Assembly (NCBI RefSeq): GCF_003935425.1
Contig: NZ_RHQN01000003.1
Location: 124,001 to 188,000, forward strand
Direction of reading: 5' to 3'
Length of the DNA: 64,000 bases
From: Pseudomonas sp. v388
GTDB lineage: Bacteria; Pseudomonadota; Gammaproteobacteria; Pseudomonadales; Pseudomonadaceae
Every line of letters starts with the position of its first letter. Within the stretch, counting starts at the first letter, position 1. Below, piece by piece: positions 1 through 10,608 of the stretch. A program made the translations under genes and the position numbers. A model generated the notes under the pieces. The model saw nothing but the letters and a program-made list of their open reading frames with translations. It was not told the DNA's origin and did not search any database.

Positions 1-2207
1 AGCTGGCGCCGGCCATGTTCGGCGCACTGTACTGGAAGCAGGCCAACCGCCGCGGCGTATTCGCCGGTCTGGCGGCGGGCATCTTTATCTGGTTCTACAC
101 CCTGGTGTTGCCGGTCGCCGCCACCGGCATGGGCTGGTCGCTGGAGAACTTCCCGCTGCTGGCCTGGCTGCACAGCAATCCGCTGAACCTGCCGATCACG
201 CCCATGACCCAGGGCGTGGTGCTGTCCATGGCCGGCAACTGCACGCTGTTCGCCTGGGTGTCGGTGCTGTCGCGCACGCGGGTGTCAGAGCACTGGCAGG
301 CCGGACGTTTCATCGGCCAGGAAACCCAGAGCCGTGGCATCTATCGGCCACTGCTGGCGGTGCAGGTCGAAGACCTTCTGAACCTGGCGGCGCGCTTCGT
401 CGGCGAGGACCGGGCGCGGCAGAGCTTCCTGCGCTTCGCCTACCGTCAGGGCAAGGAATTCAACGCCAACCAGAACGCCAACGGCGACTGGATTGCCCAC
501 ACCGAACGTCTGCTGGCCGGCGTGCTGGGTACTTCCTCGACCCGCGCGGTGGTCAAGGCCGCCATCGAAGGGCGGGACATGCAACTGGAAGACGTGGTGC
601 GCATCGCCGACGAAGCGTCCGAAGTGCTGCAGTTCAACCGCGCCCTGCTACAAGGCGCCATCGAGAACATCACCCAAGGCATCAGCGTCGTCGACCAGTC
701 GCTGCGGCTGGTGGCGTGGAATCACCGTTACCTGGAGCTGTTCAATTACCCGGAAGGCCTGATCAGCGTCGGCCGCCCCATCGCCGACATCATTCGCTAT
801 AACGCGGAACGCGGCTTGTGCGGGCCGGGTGAAGCCGAAGTTCACGTCGCCCGCCGTCTGCACTGGATGCGCCAGGGCCGCGCGCATACCTCCGAGCGAC
901 TGTTTCCCAATGGGCGAGTCATCGAGCTGATCGGCAATCCGATGCCCGGCGGCGGTTTCGTCATGAGTTTCACCGACATCACCGCGTTTCGCGCCGCCGA
1001 ACAGGCGCTCAAAGGCGTCAATGAGAGCCTGGAACAGCGCGTCGCCGAGCGCACCCACGAACTGTCGCAGCTCAACCACGCGCTGACCGAAGCCAAGGGC
1101 ACCGCCGAGGCGGCCAATGAATCCAAGACCCGTTTTCTGGCCGCCGTCAGCCACGACCTGATGCAACCGTTGAACGCCGCACGGTTGTTTTCCGCCGCGC
1201 TGTCGCATCAGGAAGAAGGCATGTCCGGCGAGGCTCAGCAGTTGGTCCAGCACCTGGACAGTTCGCTGCGCTCGGCCGAAGACCTGATCAGCGACCTGCT
1301 GGATATTTCCCGCCTGGAAAACGGCAAGATCACCCCGGAACGCCAGCCCTTCCCGCTCAATGCGCTGTTCGACACCCTGGGCGCCGAATTCAAGGCCCAG
1401 GCTCAGGAGCAGGGCCTGGATTTCCGGGTCACGGGCAGCAAGCTGCGGGTCGACAGCGATATCAAGCTGCTGCGGCGCGTGTTGCAGAATTTCCTGACCA
1501 ATGCCTTCCGCTATGCCAAAGGCCCGATCCTGCTGGGCGTGCGGCGGCGCGGTGCGCAGTTGAGCCTGGAAGTCTGGGATCGCGGCCCCGGCATTCCCGA
1601 CGACAAGCGCAAGGTGATCTTCGAAGAGTTCAAACGCCTGGACAGCCATCAGACCCACGCCATCAAAGGCATGGGCCTTGGGTTGGCGATTGCCGACGGG
1701 CTCTGTCGCGTACTGGACCACCCGCTGGAAGTCCGCTCCTGGCCGGGCAAAGGCAGCGTGTTCAGCGTTCGCGTGCCGCTGGCCCGTGCCCTGCCCACCG
1801 CCGCCGAGCTGCCGGCCGAGGCCAAACCGCAGCTGAACGGGACTCAGGTGCTGTGCATCGATAACGAAGACAGCATCCTGATCGGCATGAACAGCCTGTT
1901 GTCACGCTGGGGCTGCCAGGTGTGGACGGCGCGCAACCGGCAGGAATGCGAGGCGCTGCTCAATAATGGCATTCGCCCGCAGGTGGCGCTGGTGGATTAC
2001 CACCTGGACGAAGGCGAGACCGGCACCGAGCTGATGGTCTGGCTGCGCAAGCGCCTCGGGCAGCCGGTACCCGGCGTGCTGATCAGCGCCGACGGTCGCC
2101 AGGAACTAATCGATCAGGTGCATGCCGCGGGCCTCGACTATTTGCCCAAACCGGTCAAGCCTGCCGCTCTGCGTGCGCTGTTGAGCCGCCATGTAAGCCT
2201 CAACTGA
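1..2207 (+). CDS. Hybrid sensor histidine kinase with sodium/solute-symporter-like N-terminus (5' partial)
   Basis: The reading frame is already open at base 3, so the gene starts before the window. The visible N-terminal part is hydrophobic and resembles the last membrane segments of a sodium/solute symporter (SSS) domain. A PAS segment follows (about 645-990), then a coiled linker, a HisKA domain whose phospho-acceptor His codon is at 1152-1154 (motif SHDLMQPLN), a HATPase_c domain with N-box NAFRYAK and G-boxes DRGPGIPD and GMGLGLAI, and a receiver domain with its phospho-Asp codon at 1995-1997 (VALVDYHL). SSS-PAS-kinase-receiver proteins are frequent in Pseudomonas; the ligand is not evident. 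The product would be an inner-membrane two-component sensor. The partner regulator is not in the window. Confidence 0.9.
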   Translation, partial: LAPAMFGALYWKQANRRGVFAGLAAGIFIWFYTLVLPVAATGMGWSLENFPLLAWLHSNPLNLPITPMTQGVVLSMAGNCTLFAWVSVLSRTRVSEHWQAGRFIGQETQSRGIYRPLLAVQVEDLLNLAARFVGEDRARQSFLRFAYRQGKEFNANQNANGDWIAHTERLLAGVLGTSSTRAVVKAAIEGRDMQLEDVVRIADEASEVLQFNRALLQGAIENITQGISVVDQSLRLVAWNHRYLELFNYPEGLISVGRPIADIIRYNAERGLCGPGEAEVHVARRLHWMRQGRAHTSERLFPNGRVIELIGNPMPGGGFVMSFTDITAFRAAEQALKGVNESLEQRVAERTHELSQLNHALTEAKGTAEAANESKTRFLAAVSHDLMQPLNAARLFSAALSHQEEGMSGEAQQLVQHLDSSLRSAEDLISDLLDISRLENGKITPERQPFPLNALFDTLGAEFKAQAQEQGLDFRVTGSKLRVDSDIKLLRRVLQNFLTNAFRYAKGPILLGVRRRGAQLSLEVWDRGPGIPDDKRKVIFEEFKRLDSHQTHAIKGMGLGLAIADGLCRVLDHPLEVRSWPGKGSVFSVRVPLARALPTAAELPAEAKPQLNGTQVLCIDNEDSILIGMNSLLSRWGCQVWTARNRQECEALLNNGIRPQVALVDYHLDEGETGTELMVWLRKRLGQPVPGVLISADGRQELIDQVHAAGLDYLPKPVKPAALRALLSRHVSLN

Positions 2208-2213
2208 GTCGAT

Positions 2214-3965
2214 TCAGATGATCGAATCATCCCTTCGGTCCTTGCGCCGGTAGGGAAACACGTCGATCACCTGGCCGGCGCGAATCGCAGCCTGCACGGT
2301 TTTCCAGTACTGCGCGTCGTACAGCTCGCCGTGCAGGCTGGCGAACAGGCGCCTTTGCTGCGGGTCAGCGAAGAGGAAGGGCGGAAATTCCTCGGGGAAG
2401 ACGTCCAGCGGTCCGATCGAATACCAGGGATCCGACGCCATTTCGTCTTCCGGGGTGCGCGGTGGCGGAATGCGGCGGAAGTTGGCTTCGGTCAGGAAAC
2501 AGATCTCGTCGTAGTCATAGAACACCACGCGGCCATGGCGGGTCACGCCGAAGTTCTTCAGCAGCATGTCGCCGGGAAAGATGTTCGCCGCCGCCAGCTG
2601 CTTGATCGCCAGGCCGTAATCGTCCAGCACCTGTTCAACCTGCGCCGGGCTGGCGTGCTCCAGGTAGAGGTTGAGCGGGATCATCCGCCGCTCGGTCCAG
2701 CAATGGCGGATCAGCACCGTATCGTCGCCCTCCAGGTGCACCGTGGACGCCGCCACCTGTAACAGCTCGGTCAGGCAGGCCGGTTCGAACTTGCTCACCG
2801 GAAAACGAAAGTCGGCAAACTCCTGGGTGTCGGCCATGCGCCCGACCCGATCCACATTCTTCACCAGCCGGTATTTGTCGATCACCGTGGCGCGGTCGAC
2901 ATTCTTGGACGGTGAAAAGCGATCCTTGATGATCTTGAACACGGTGTTGAAGCCCGGCAGGGTGAACACGCTCATGACCATGCCACGCACCCCCGGCGCC
3001 ATGACGAAGCGGTCATCGGTGGCGCTCAGGTGGCCGATCAGTGCGCGGTAGAACTCCGACTTGCCCTGCTTGTAGAAACCGATGGAGCTGTACAGCTCGG
3101 CGATGTGCTTGCCCGGCAGGATGCGTTTGAGAAAGCCGACGAAAGCCGCCGGCACCGGCACGTCGACCATGAAGTACGAGCGAGTGAAGGAAAAGATGAT
3201 CGACACCTCGGCCTCGTCGGTGATCACCGCGTCCGCCACTATTCCCTGCCCTTCACGATGCAGCAGTGCCAGCGCCAGCGGCCATTGCTCCTGCCCGGCG
3301 TGCACGCGGCCGATCAGGTACGCGCCCTTGTTGCGATAGAACACCGAACAGAACAGTTCGACGCACAGCGCCCGGTCCTTGCAGACCCAGTCCGGCAGGC
3401 TCTGGCGCAGTTGAGCGTCGAGGCGCGCCAGGTCGCCGGAGAGATCGGCATAAGGAACGTCGAATGGATAATCGGCCAGTAACTGGCGCAGCATCGCAGG
3501 CAGATCGCCGCACGGTCGGTACAGGCGAACCTGTGTCGCCTGCTCACGCCCGGCATGTTCGAGGCTGAGCGGCGAAGGGCGCGTAGTGTGGATGAACATG
3601 CAGCCGTCGCTGATCAGGTCATGGCTGAACAGGCCGCAGAAGATCGAGTTGAACCAGGTTTCGGCCAGTTCATCGTCCGGACGCGGGTCGATCAGCCCGA
3701 TGTAAGCGGCCTTGACCTGCGGCCAGCCCGCTACGTCCTGCAACTGCCCGACAGGGAACGCATTCTTGAGCCGGTCAAGGGATTCGCTGACTTTCTGCTC
3801 GTAGAGGCTGATGCGCGCCGCCGACGCGTCCTGGATATCCTGCCAGCGCGCCTGCTCGAAGCGCCTCCGGGCGCCGGCGGTGATGCGATGGAAATGCGCT
3901 CGATAATCATCGAAACCGTCGAGTATTGATCGGGCGATCTGGACGGCTGGCCAGGCGGCAGACAT
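2214..3965 (-). CDS. aceK: Isocitrate dehydrogenase kinase/phosphatase
   Basis: The 583-residue product matches AceK in length (about 570-600) and along its whole length. AceK phosphorylates and dephosphorylates isocitrate dehydrogenase, which switches carbon between the TCA cycle and the glyoxylate shunt. The C-terminal half carries kinase-like segments such as [25 protein letters not shown] and a late DYDE acidic motif. The start has an AGGA ribosome site 8 nt upstream. It converges on the hybrid kinase gene with a 6-nt gap, so the two are not co-transcribed. The aceA/aceB genes are not nearby. Confidence 0.96.
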   Translation of the reverse strand: MSAAWPAVQIARSILDGFDDYRAHFHRITAGARRRFEQARWQDIQDASAARISLYEQKVSESLDRLKNAFPVGQLQDVAGWPQVKAAYIGLIDPRPDDELAETWFNSIFCGLFSHDLISDGCMFIHTTRPSPLSLEHAGREQATQVRLYRPCGDLPAMLRQLLADYPFDVPYADLSGDLARLDAQLRQSLPDWVCKDRALCVELFCSVFYRNKGAYLIGRVHAGQEQWPLALALLHREGQGIVADAVITDEAEVSIIFSFTRSYFMVDVPVPAAFVGFLKRILPGKHIAELYSSIGFYKQGKSEFYRALIGHLSATDDRFVMAPGVRGMVMSVFTLPGFNTVFKIIKDRFSPSKNVDRATVIDKYRLVKNVDRVGRMADTQEFADFRFPVSKFEPACLTELLQVAASTVHLEGDDTVLIRHCWTERRMIPLNLYLEHASPAQVEQVLDDYGLAIKQLAAANIFPGDMLLKNFGVTRHGRVVFYDYDEICFLTEANFRRIPPPRTPEDEMASDPWYSIGPLDVFPEEFPPFLFADPQQRRLFASLHGELYDAQYWKTVQAAIRAGQVIDVFPYRRKDRRDDSII

Positions 3966-4030
3966 GGTGAGATTCCTGCTGGGCTTGTGTTTGCAAGCCT
4001 AGCAGGCACAAGGAAGGCAGCGGCCTGGGT

Positions 4031-4969
4031 TCAGCCGAACAGCCAGTAACCAAGCAAGGTCAGCACGACCACGGCCAATACCGGGCGCAGGACACGATAC
4101 GCCTTGGGATTGGCACGCTTGAATGTCTTGACCTTGCCGCTGAAGCCATCGCTAAAACGCTTGCTGAAAGCGTAGGCGCGGTTGATGCCGCCGACGCGCT
4201 CGTCATCCAGGTTCTGCGGCGCGGTCGCCCGGCCCAGGAAGGCACTGACGCTGCGATTGATGCGCGTCATGAAGCGATTGCTCAAGGGCCGCTCGACGTC
4301 GCAGAACAGAATCACCCGGGTCTTGTCCGTTTCATTCTTGACCCAGTGCACGTAGGTTTCGTCGAACATCACGTCCTGACCATCACGCCAGGCGTATTCC
4401 TGACCATCGACGAAGATCCGGCAGGCATCGGAATTGGGCGTAGACAGCCCCAAGTGGTAGCGCAGCGAACCGGCAAACGGGTCGCGGTGCGGGTTGAGGT
4501 GGCTGCCGCCGGGCAACAGCGCGAACATCGCGCCCTTGACGTTGGGAATGCTGTTGACCAGTTCAACGGTGCGCGGGCACAGCGCCTCGGCCGAGGGCAG
4601 CGCCTTGTCGTACCACTTCAGGTAAAAGCGCTTCCAGCCTTTCTTGAAGAACGAACCGAAGCCGGCGTCGTTATTCTTCTCGGCGGCGCGAATGTAACCC
4701 TCGTCGAACAGGTGCATGGCTTCTTCGCGGATCACTTCCCAGTTGTCCTTGAGCACATCCAGTTCGGGGAACTGGCTGCGGTCCAGATAAGGCTTGGACG
4801 GCACGCGGGAAAACAGATACATCAGGGCGTTGTAGGGTGCGAACAAGGCCGAATGATTGACGAACTGCCGTAACACCGGCAAGCGCGCCCGCCCCCGCAA
4901 ATGCACATACAGCGTGCTGGCCAGGAAAATCATCAGGATCGATGCCTTGGCAGCAAATGAAAAGGACAT
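4031..4969 (-). CDS. lpxO: Lipid A 2-hydroxylase-type Asp/Asn beta-hydroxylase family protein
   Basis: The product (312 aa) belongs to the Fe(II)/2-oxoglutarate-dependent aspartyl/asparaginyl beta-hydroxylase family. LpxO members 2-hydroxylate a secondary acyl chain of lipid A at the inner membrane. The double-stranded beta-helix motifs are visible: LNPHRDPF with the iron-binding His and Asp, a later VHWVKNE His, and an Arg in KTRVILF. An N-terminal and a C-terminal hydrophobic segment flank the catalytic domain. I chose the ATG at 4969 because GGGAGAG lies 6 nt upstream, although the frame is open to 5002. Pseudomonads often have two lpxO paralogs; which one this is cannot be told from sequence alone. 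Confidence 0.85.
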   Translation of the reverse strand: MSFSFAAKASILMIFLASTLYVHLRGRARLPVLRQFVNHSALFAPYNALMYLFSRVPSKPYLDRSQFPELDVLKDNWEVIREEAMHLFDEGYIRAAEKNNDAGFGSFFKKGWKRFYLKWYDKALPSAEALCPRTVELVNSIPNVKGAMFALLPGGSHLNPHRDPFAGSLRYHLGLSTPNSDACRIFVDGQEYAWRDGQDVMFDETYVHWVKNETDKTRVILFCDVERPLSNRFMTRINRSVSAFLGRATAPQNLDDERVGGINRAYAFSKRFSDGFSGKVKTFKRANPKAYRVLRPVLAVVVLTLLGYWLFG

Positions 4970-5115
4970 GCAACTCTCCCTGAAGCGGACACCTGCGCGC
5001 AACCACGCCGGCTGTCTTGTTCGACGGCTTAAGATCGCCGGTCAGCCGGCGATCACGAGCCGGTCATCATAAACCCTTGGCGCACGGCCAAGAAGTGTCC
5101 GCGCATAAAGATGGC

Positions 5116-6090
<975 letters not shown>

Positions 6091-6215
6091 GATCGTATCC
6101 TTGTCCACATCCAATAAAAGGCAAAGCCTATGCCCCCGGCCGGCAGGCGTCCAGTCGCACCGAACGGAACGGCACCTGCGCAGTCAACCTGTCATTGGAC
6201 TCGGAGGCCTATGCC

Positions 6216-7286
6216 ATGAAACGTCGCTACAGCTGGCCGCTGTGGACGGTGGTCGCGCTCGTTGTACTGTTGATCGCCGCTCACATCGCCCTGCCCTACT
6301 TGGTACGTAACTACCTCAATGACAAGCTCGCGGACATGGGCGACTACCGTGGCCAGATCACTGACATCGACCTGGCCCTGTGGCGCGGTGCGTATCGGAT
6401 CAAGGGGCTGAACATCGTCAAGGTGGACGGCAAGGTGCCGGTGCCGTTCGTCAAGGCGCCGGTCATCGACCTGGCCGTCAGTTGGCACTCGCTATGGTAC
6501 GACCATGCGGTGGTCGCCGAAGCGGTGTTCATCGAACCGGAAGTCAACTTCGTCGACGGCGGCGCGGACAAGCAGGCGTCGCAGACCGGTCGCGGCACCG
6601 ACTGGCGCGATCAGGTCGAGAAACTGTTGCCCATGACCCTCAACGAAGCGCGGATCAGCAACGGGCGCATTACCTTCAGCAACTTCAACTCCAAGCCCAA
6701 GGTGAAGATCGAGGCTGATCGAGTCAATGCCAGCCTGTACAACCTGACCAATGTGGTCGATGTCGAAGGCAAGCGTGATGCGCGGTTCGAAGGCAAGGCG
6801 CGACTGCTGGGCCATGGCAACCTGGAAACCTCTGCCACCTTCGACCCGCTCAGCGACTTTCAGGACTTCGACTTCAACCTGCGCGCCACCGGCATCCAGT
6901 TGCGCCGGCTCAACGACTTCTCCTCGGCCTACGGCAAGTTCGACTTCAACGCCGGCAGCGGCGACCTGGTCATCGAAGCCAAGGCCGACAATGGTCGGTT
7001 GAGCGGCTACATCAAGCCACTGCTGCGCAATGTCGACGTATTCAACTGGGGCCAGGATGTGGAGAACCAGAACAAAGGCTTTTTCCGTTCGATCTGGGAA
7101 GCGGTGGTCGGCGGCACTGAAACCGTGCTCAAGAACCAGAAACAGAACCAGTTCGCCACCCGGGTAGACCTGAGCGGCAGCGTCAAGCAACAGGACATCA
7201 GCGGCTTGCAGGCCTTTCTGCAAATCCTGCGCAATGCGTTCATCCAGGCATTCAATACGCGGTATGAAGGCAGCGGGGATTCCTGA
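6216..7286 (+). CDS. DUF748-type envelope protein
   Basis: The product (356 aa) has one N-terminal membrane anchor (residues about 8-30) followed by a long soluble region resembling the DUF748/AsmA-like family, which is predicted to act in the periplasm. No catalytic motif is visible. Start at 6216 is backed by GGAGG 8 nt upstream; an earlier in-frame ATG at 6195 has none. It stands between cysK (divergent) and the moxR gene, separated from the latter by a REP pair. The precise function is unknown; a structural or lipid-transport role is inference from AsmA relatives. Confidence 0.75.
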   Translation: MKRRYSWPLWTVVALVVLLIAAHIALPYLVRNYLNDKLADMGDYRGQITDIDLALWRGAYRIKGLNIVKVDGKVPVPFVKAPVIDLAVSWHSLWYDHAVVAEAVFIEPEVNFVDGGADKQASQTGRGTDWRDQVEKLLPMTLNEARISNGRITFSNFNSKPKVKIEADRVNASLYNLTNVVDVEGKRDARFEGKARLLGHGNLETSATFDPLSDFQDFDFNLRATGIQLRRLNDFSSAYGKFDFNAGSGDLVIEAKADNGRLSGYIKPLLRNVDVFNWGQDVENQNKGFFRSIWEAVVGGTETVLKNQKQNQFATRVDLSGSVKQQDISGLQAFLQILRNAFIQAFNTRYEGSGDS

Positions 7287-7305
7287 GCGGCACCCAAATG
7301 CCATC

Positions 7306-7397
7306 TGTAGGAGCCAGCTCGCTGGCGAAGAGGGCCGGTACGGCCGCACCATTTACATCGTGTGGACACCCGCCTTCGCCAGCAAACTGACTCCTAC
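7306..7397. repeat. REP pair (inverted)
   Basis: Two REP-type palindromes in opposite orientation: GTAGGAGCCAGCTCGCTGGC at the left and its diverged inverse TTCGCCAGCAAACTGACTCC at the right, joined by a GC-rich linker. This is the common Pseudomonas intergenic repeat. It occupies the gap after the DUF748 gene. About 140 nt between it and moxR show no further feature I can name. Confidence 0.85.
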
Positions 7398-7540
7398 TGC
7401 AATCGGGGCAGGAGGCCGCAGGTGTGTCCGATTCAACCGGCTGCACAAGCATCCGCCTCACGCTATAGTCGCTGCAGCATTCGCCACCATTGAAAACGAT
7501 GCAGGCCACGTCCCTGCGCGTCACGCGAGAGGATTCATTG

Positions 7541-8386
7541 ATGAAGTTCGAAGGTACCCACGCCTACGTCGCCACCGACGATCTCAAGCTTGCGGTCAAC
7601 GCCGCCATCACGCTGGAGCGGCCGCTGCTGGTCAAGGGAGAGCCGGGCACCGGCAAGACGATGCTGGCCGAGCAACTGGCCGAGTCTTTCGGCGCGCGCT
7701 TGATCACCTGGCACATCAAGTCCACCACCAAGGCCCATCAGGGGCTGTATGAATACGATGCGGTGAGCCGCCTGCGTGACTCGCAACTGGGCGTCGATAA
7801 AGTCCACGACGTGCGCAACTACCTCAAGAAAGGCAAGCTGTGGGAAGCGTTCGAGTCTGAAGAACGGGTGGTCCTGCTGATCGACGAAATCGACAAGGCC
7901 GACATCGAATTCCCCAACGACCTGCTGCAAGAACTCGACAAGATGGAGTTCTACGTTTACGAGATCGACGAGACGATCAAGGCCAGACATCGCCCGATCA
8001 TCATCATTACGTCCAATAACGAAAAGGAGCTGCCGGACGCCTTCCTGCGGCGCTGCTTCTTTCACTACATCGCCTTCCCTGACCGCGTTACGTTGCAGAA
8101 GATCGTCGACGTGCATTACCCCAACATCAAGAAGGACCTGGTCAGCGAAGCCCTCGACGTGTTCTTCGACGTGCGCAAGGTGCCGGGCCTGAAGAAAAAG
8201 CCCTCGACCTCGGAACTGGTGGACTGGCTCAAACTGCTGATGGCCGACGACATCGGCGAAGCGGTACTGCGCGAGCGCGATCCGACCAAAGCCATTCCGC
8301 CGCTGGCCGGCGCGCTGGTCAAGAACGAGCAGGACGTGCATCTGCTGGAACGCCTGGCGTTCATGAGCCGTCGCGGTAGCCGCTGA
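7541..8386 (+). CDS. MoxR-family AAA+ ATPase
   Basis: The 281-residue AAA+ ATPase has Walker A GEPGTGKTM near residue 40, Walker B VVLLIDEID and a sensor-1 IIIITSNNEKE. MoxR ATPases act as chaperones that mature or activate partner proteins, usually together with a von Willebrand factor A (VWA) protein encoded next door, which is the case here (34 nt to the next gene). Start at 7541 (MKFEGTH) has GAGAGGA upstream; the longer frame from 7490 lacks support. The client protein is not evident from this window. Confidence 0.9.
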   Translation: MKFEGTHAYVATDDLKLAVNAAITLERPLLVKGEPGTGKTMLAEQLAESFGARLITWHIKSTTKAHQGLYEYDAVSRLRDSQLGVDKVHDVRNYLKKGKLWEAFESEERVVLLIDEIDKADIEFPNDLLQELDKMEFYVYEIDETIKARHRPIIIITSNNEKELPDAFLRRCFFHYIAFPDRVTLQKIVDVHYPNIKKDLVSEALDVFFDVRKVPGLKKKPSTSELVDWLKLLMADDIGEAVLRERDPTKAIPPLAGALVKNEQDVHLLERLAFMSRRGSR

Positions 8387-8420
8387 TTCTTCCATCCCGT
8401 TTTCATAAAGGGCGACGGCC

Positions 8421-9599
8421 ATGCTGCTCAACCTGTTCAACGAAATGCGCGCCGCCAAGGTGCCGGTGTCCCTGCGCGAGCTGCTGGACCTGATCGATGC
8501 GCTCAAACATCGGGTGATCTTCGCCGATATCGACGAGTTCTACTTTCTGGCGCGCACCATCCTGGTCAAGGACGAACGCCACTTCGACAAGTTCGACCGG
8601 GCGTTCGGCGCCTACTTCAACGGCCTGCACAACCTCGATGACCATTTACAGGCGCTGATTCCCGAAGACTGGCTGCGCAAGGAATTCGAACGCTCGCTGA
8701 CTGAAGAAGAACGCGCGCAGATCCAGTCCCTGGGCGGCCTCGACAAATTGATCGAGGCGTTCAAGAAACGCCTGGAAGAACAGAAAGAGCGCCACGCCGG
8801 CGGCAACAAATGGATCGGCACCGGTGGCACCAGCCCGTTCGGTTCCGGTGGCTATAACCCCGAAGGCATTCGCGTGGGCGACGCGGGTGAGCGGCAGGGC
8901 AAGGCGGTCAAGGTCTGGGACCAGCGCGAATACAGGAACCTCGACGATCAGGTGGAACTGGGCACCCGCACTATCAAGATCGCCCTGCGCCGCCTGCGCA
9001 GGTTTGCCCGCCAGGGCGCGGCCGACGAGCTGGATATCGACAGCACCATCGACCACACCGCCCGCGATGCCGGGCTGCTGAACATCCAGATGCGCCCGGA
9101 ACGGCGTAATACCATCAAGTTACTGCTGCTGTTCGACATCGGCGGCTCGATGGACGCCCATGTAAAAGTCTGCGAAGAGTTGTTTTCCGCCTGCCGGACC
9201 GAGTTCAAGCACATGGAATATTTCTACTTTCATAACTTCATTTACGAAGCGGTGTGGAAAAACAACCTGCGCCGCAACTCCGAACGCACCGCCACCCTCG
9301 ACCTGCTGCATAAATACGGCGCGGACTACAAAGTGATCTTCATCGGCGACGCCGCCATGGCGCCCTACGAAATCACCCAGCCGGGCGGCAGCGTCGAGCA
9401 CTGGAACGAGGAAGCCGGCCACGTCTGGATGCAGCGTTTCAAAGCGCAGTTCAAGAAAATCATCTGGATCAACCCCTACCCCAGGGAGACCTGGGGCTAC
9501 ACCACTTCCACTCACATCGTGCGCGACCTGGTCGAAGACCACATGTACCCGCTGACCCTGAGCGGGCTGGAGGAAGGTATGCGGTATCTGGCGAAGTAG
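8421..9599 (+). CDS. CoxE/VWA-domain protein
   Basis: The product (392 aa) is a CoxE-like protein with a C-terminal VWA domain. Its metal-ion-dependent adhesion site reads DIGGSMDAH, a D-x-G-x-S version. A charged, Gly-rich middle segment (GGTSPFGSGGYNPEG) precedes the VWA part. It is the usual partner of the MoxR ATPase encoded 34 nt upstream, and the two probably form one operon and complex. The substrate is unknown. A 10-bp perfect hairpin follows the stop codon. Confidence 0.85.
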   Translation: MLLNLFNEMRAAKVPVSLRELLDLIDALKHRVIFADIDEFYFLARTILVKDERHFDKFDRAFGAYFNGLHNLDDHLQALIPEDWLRKEFERSLTEEERAQIQSLGGLDKLIEAFKKRLEEQKERHAGGNKWIGTGGTSPFGSGGYNPEGIRVGDAGERQGKAVKVWDQREYRNLDDQVELGTRTIKIALRRLRRFARQGAADELDIDSTIDHTARDAGLLNIQMRPERRNTIKLLLLFDIGGSMDAHVKVCEELFSACRTEFKHMEYFYFHNFIYEAVWKNNLRRNSERTATLDLLHKYGADYKVIFIGDAAMAPYEITQPGGSVEHWNEEAGHVWMQRFKAQFKKIIWINPYPRETWGYTTSTHIVRDLVEDHMYPLTLSGLEEGMRYLAK

Positions 9600-9627
9600 C
9601 GGGCGGCCATCACTGCACAACCTGTCT

Positions 9628-9656
9628 GCTGACAGTCTTTAAAACCGACTGTCAGC
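9628..9656 (+). terminator. Perfect 10-bp hairpin after the VWA gene
   Basis: GCTGACAGTC pairs with GACTGTCAGC across a 9-nt AT-rich loop, 29 nt after the VWA stop. There is no T-tract, so it may be an mRNA 3'-end stabiliser rather than an intrinsic terminator. The rest of the gap to 9881 is noticeably AT-richer than its surroundings and holds no gene I can support. Confidence 0.5.
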
Positions 9657-9881
9657 CGGCAACTAGTCGCGCCTGCATTGAATTCTCTTTATGTGTCTGA
9701 CATTTTTCGGTCGAGACTTTCGCGCTGCGTTTCGACATGACGGAATATCCGACCAAATATCCTCCACCGTTTTCACGCCACTACTAATCTGCAATCGGGG
9801 TAGTTGAATTTTATCGCCTGGCCGCAGACCAACTTTCGTTCCGGCCCTCGCCGGGTCGCGAGCAATCAATGAGTTCAATAA

Positions 9882-10598
9882 ATGCGCACACTCGGCATCA
9901 TGCAACCTTATTTCTTTCCTTACCTGGGATACTTCCAGCTTATTGCCTCGGTGCAGGAGGGAATCATCTTCGATATCGTCAAGTACAAGCGCAAAAGCTG
10001 GATGAACCGTAACCGGATACTCACTGCCAACGGCGGCTGGCAGTACATCAATGTGCCGGTCAAGACCAGTGAAGGCACGCTGATCAAGGATGCCCGAGTG
10101 ATCGACCTGGCTGCCGCCCAGCGACAGATCCGCGGGCAGCTTGAGCATTACCGGGGCAAGGCGCCGTTTTTCCGCGAGGTCGTGCAGTTGGTCGATGGCG
10201 CGTTTACCAGCACGCGCACCCCGGGCATTGGCGAGTTGAATACCCGGTCACTGAGTGTGGTGTGTGAATATCTGGGCCTGGACTTCAAGTGGTCGACCTG
10301 TTCGAACATGCAGCTGGACTTGCCGCCTATCCAGCACGCCGGGCAATGGGCACTGGAAATCAGCAGCCGGATGGAAGCGCAGCGTTACGTCAATCTGCCC
10401 GGTGGCCGGGACATATTCGTGGCGCAGGAGTGGCAACAACGCGGCATAGAATTGCGGTTTATCGCGCCTTCATCGTTCATCTATGGCACTTCGCCGTATA
10501 ACTTTGAGGAAAACCTTTCCATCCTGGATGTTCTGATGTGGAACGCGCCGGATACCGTCACCCGTTATATACGCGACCACACGCAGGTAGTTGAATGA
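9882..10598 (+). CDS. WbqC-family protein
   Basis: The 238-residue product matches the WbqC family from its opening segment IMQPYFFPYLGYFQLI through KRKSWMNRNRI. WbqC proteins occur in O-antigen and glycan clusters and in scattered single copies; their biochemistry is not settled. No sugar-synthesis gene is adjacent here, and the 280 nt upstream is AT-richer than the neighbourhood, so it may be an acquired orphan (inference). The ribosome binding site is weak. It converges on pxpC with 10 nt between stops. Confidence 0.8.
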   Translation: MRTLGIMQPYFFPYLGYFQLIASVQEGIIFDIVKYKRKSWMNRNRILTANGGWQYINVPVKTSEGTLIKDARVIDLAAAQRQIRGQLEHYRGKAPFFREVVQLVDGAFTSTRTPGIGELNTRSLSVVCEYLGLDFKWSTCSNMQLDLPPIQHAGQWALEISSRMEAQRYVNLPGGRDIFVAQEWQQRGIELRFIAPSSFIYGTSPYNFEENLSILDVLMWNAPDTVTRYIRDHTQVVE

Positions 10599-10608
10599 AG
10601 CCGGTTGT

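Noticed and set aside
648-1721. 357-aa minus-strand frame inside the hybrid kinase
   Set aside because: It is a mirror frame of the kinase coding sequence, typical of high-GC DNA.
9663-10148. 161-aa minus-strand frame over the WbqC gene start
   Set aside because: The WbqC frame is the recognisable one; this is a high-GC shadow with no family features.
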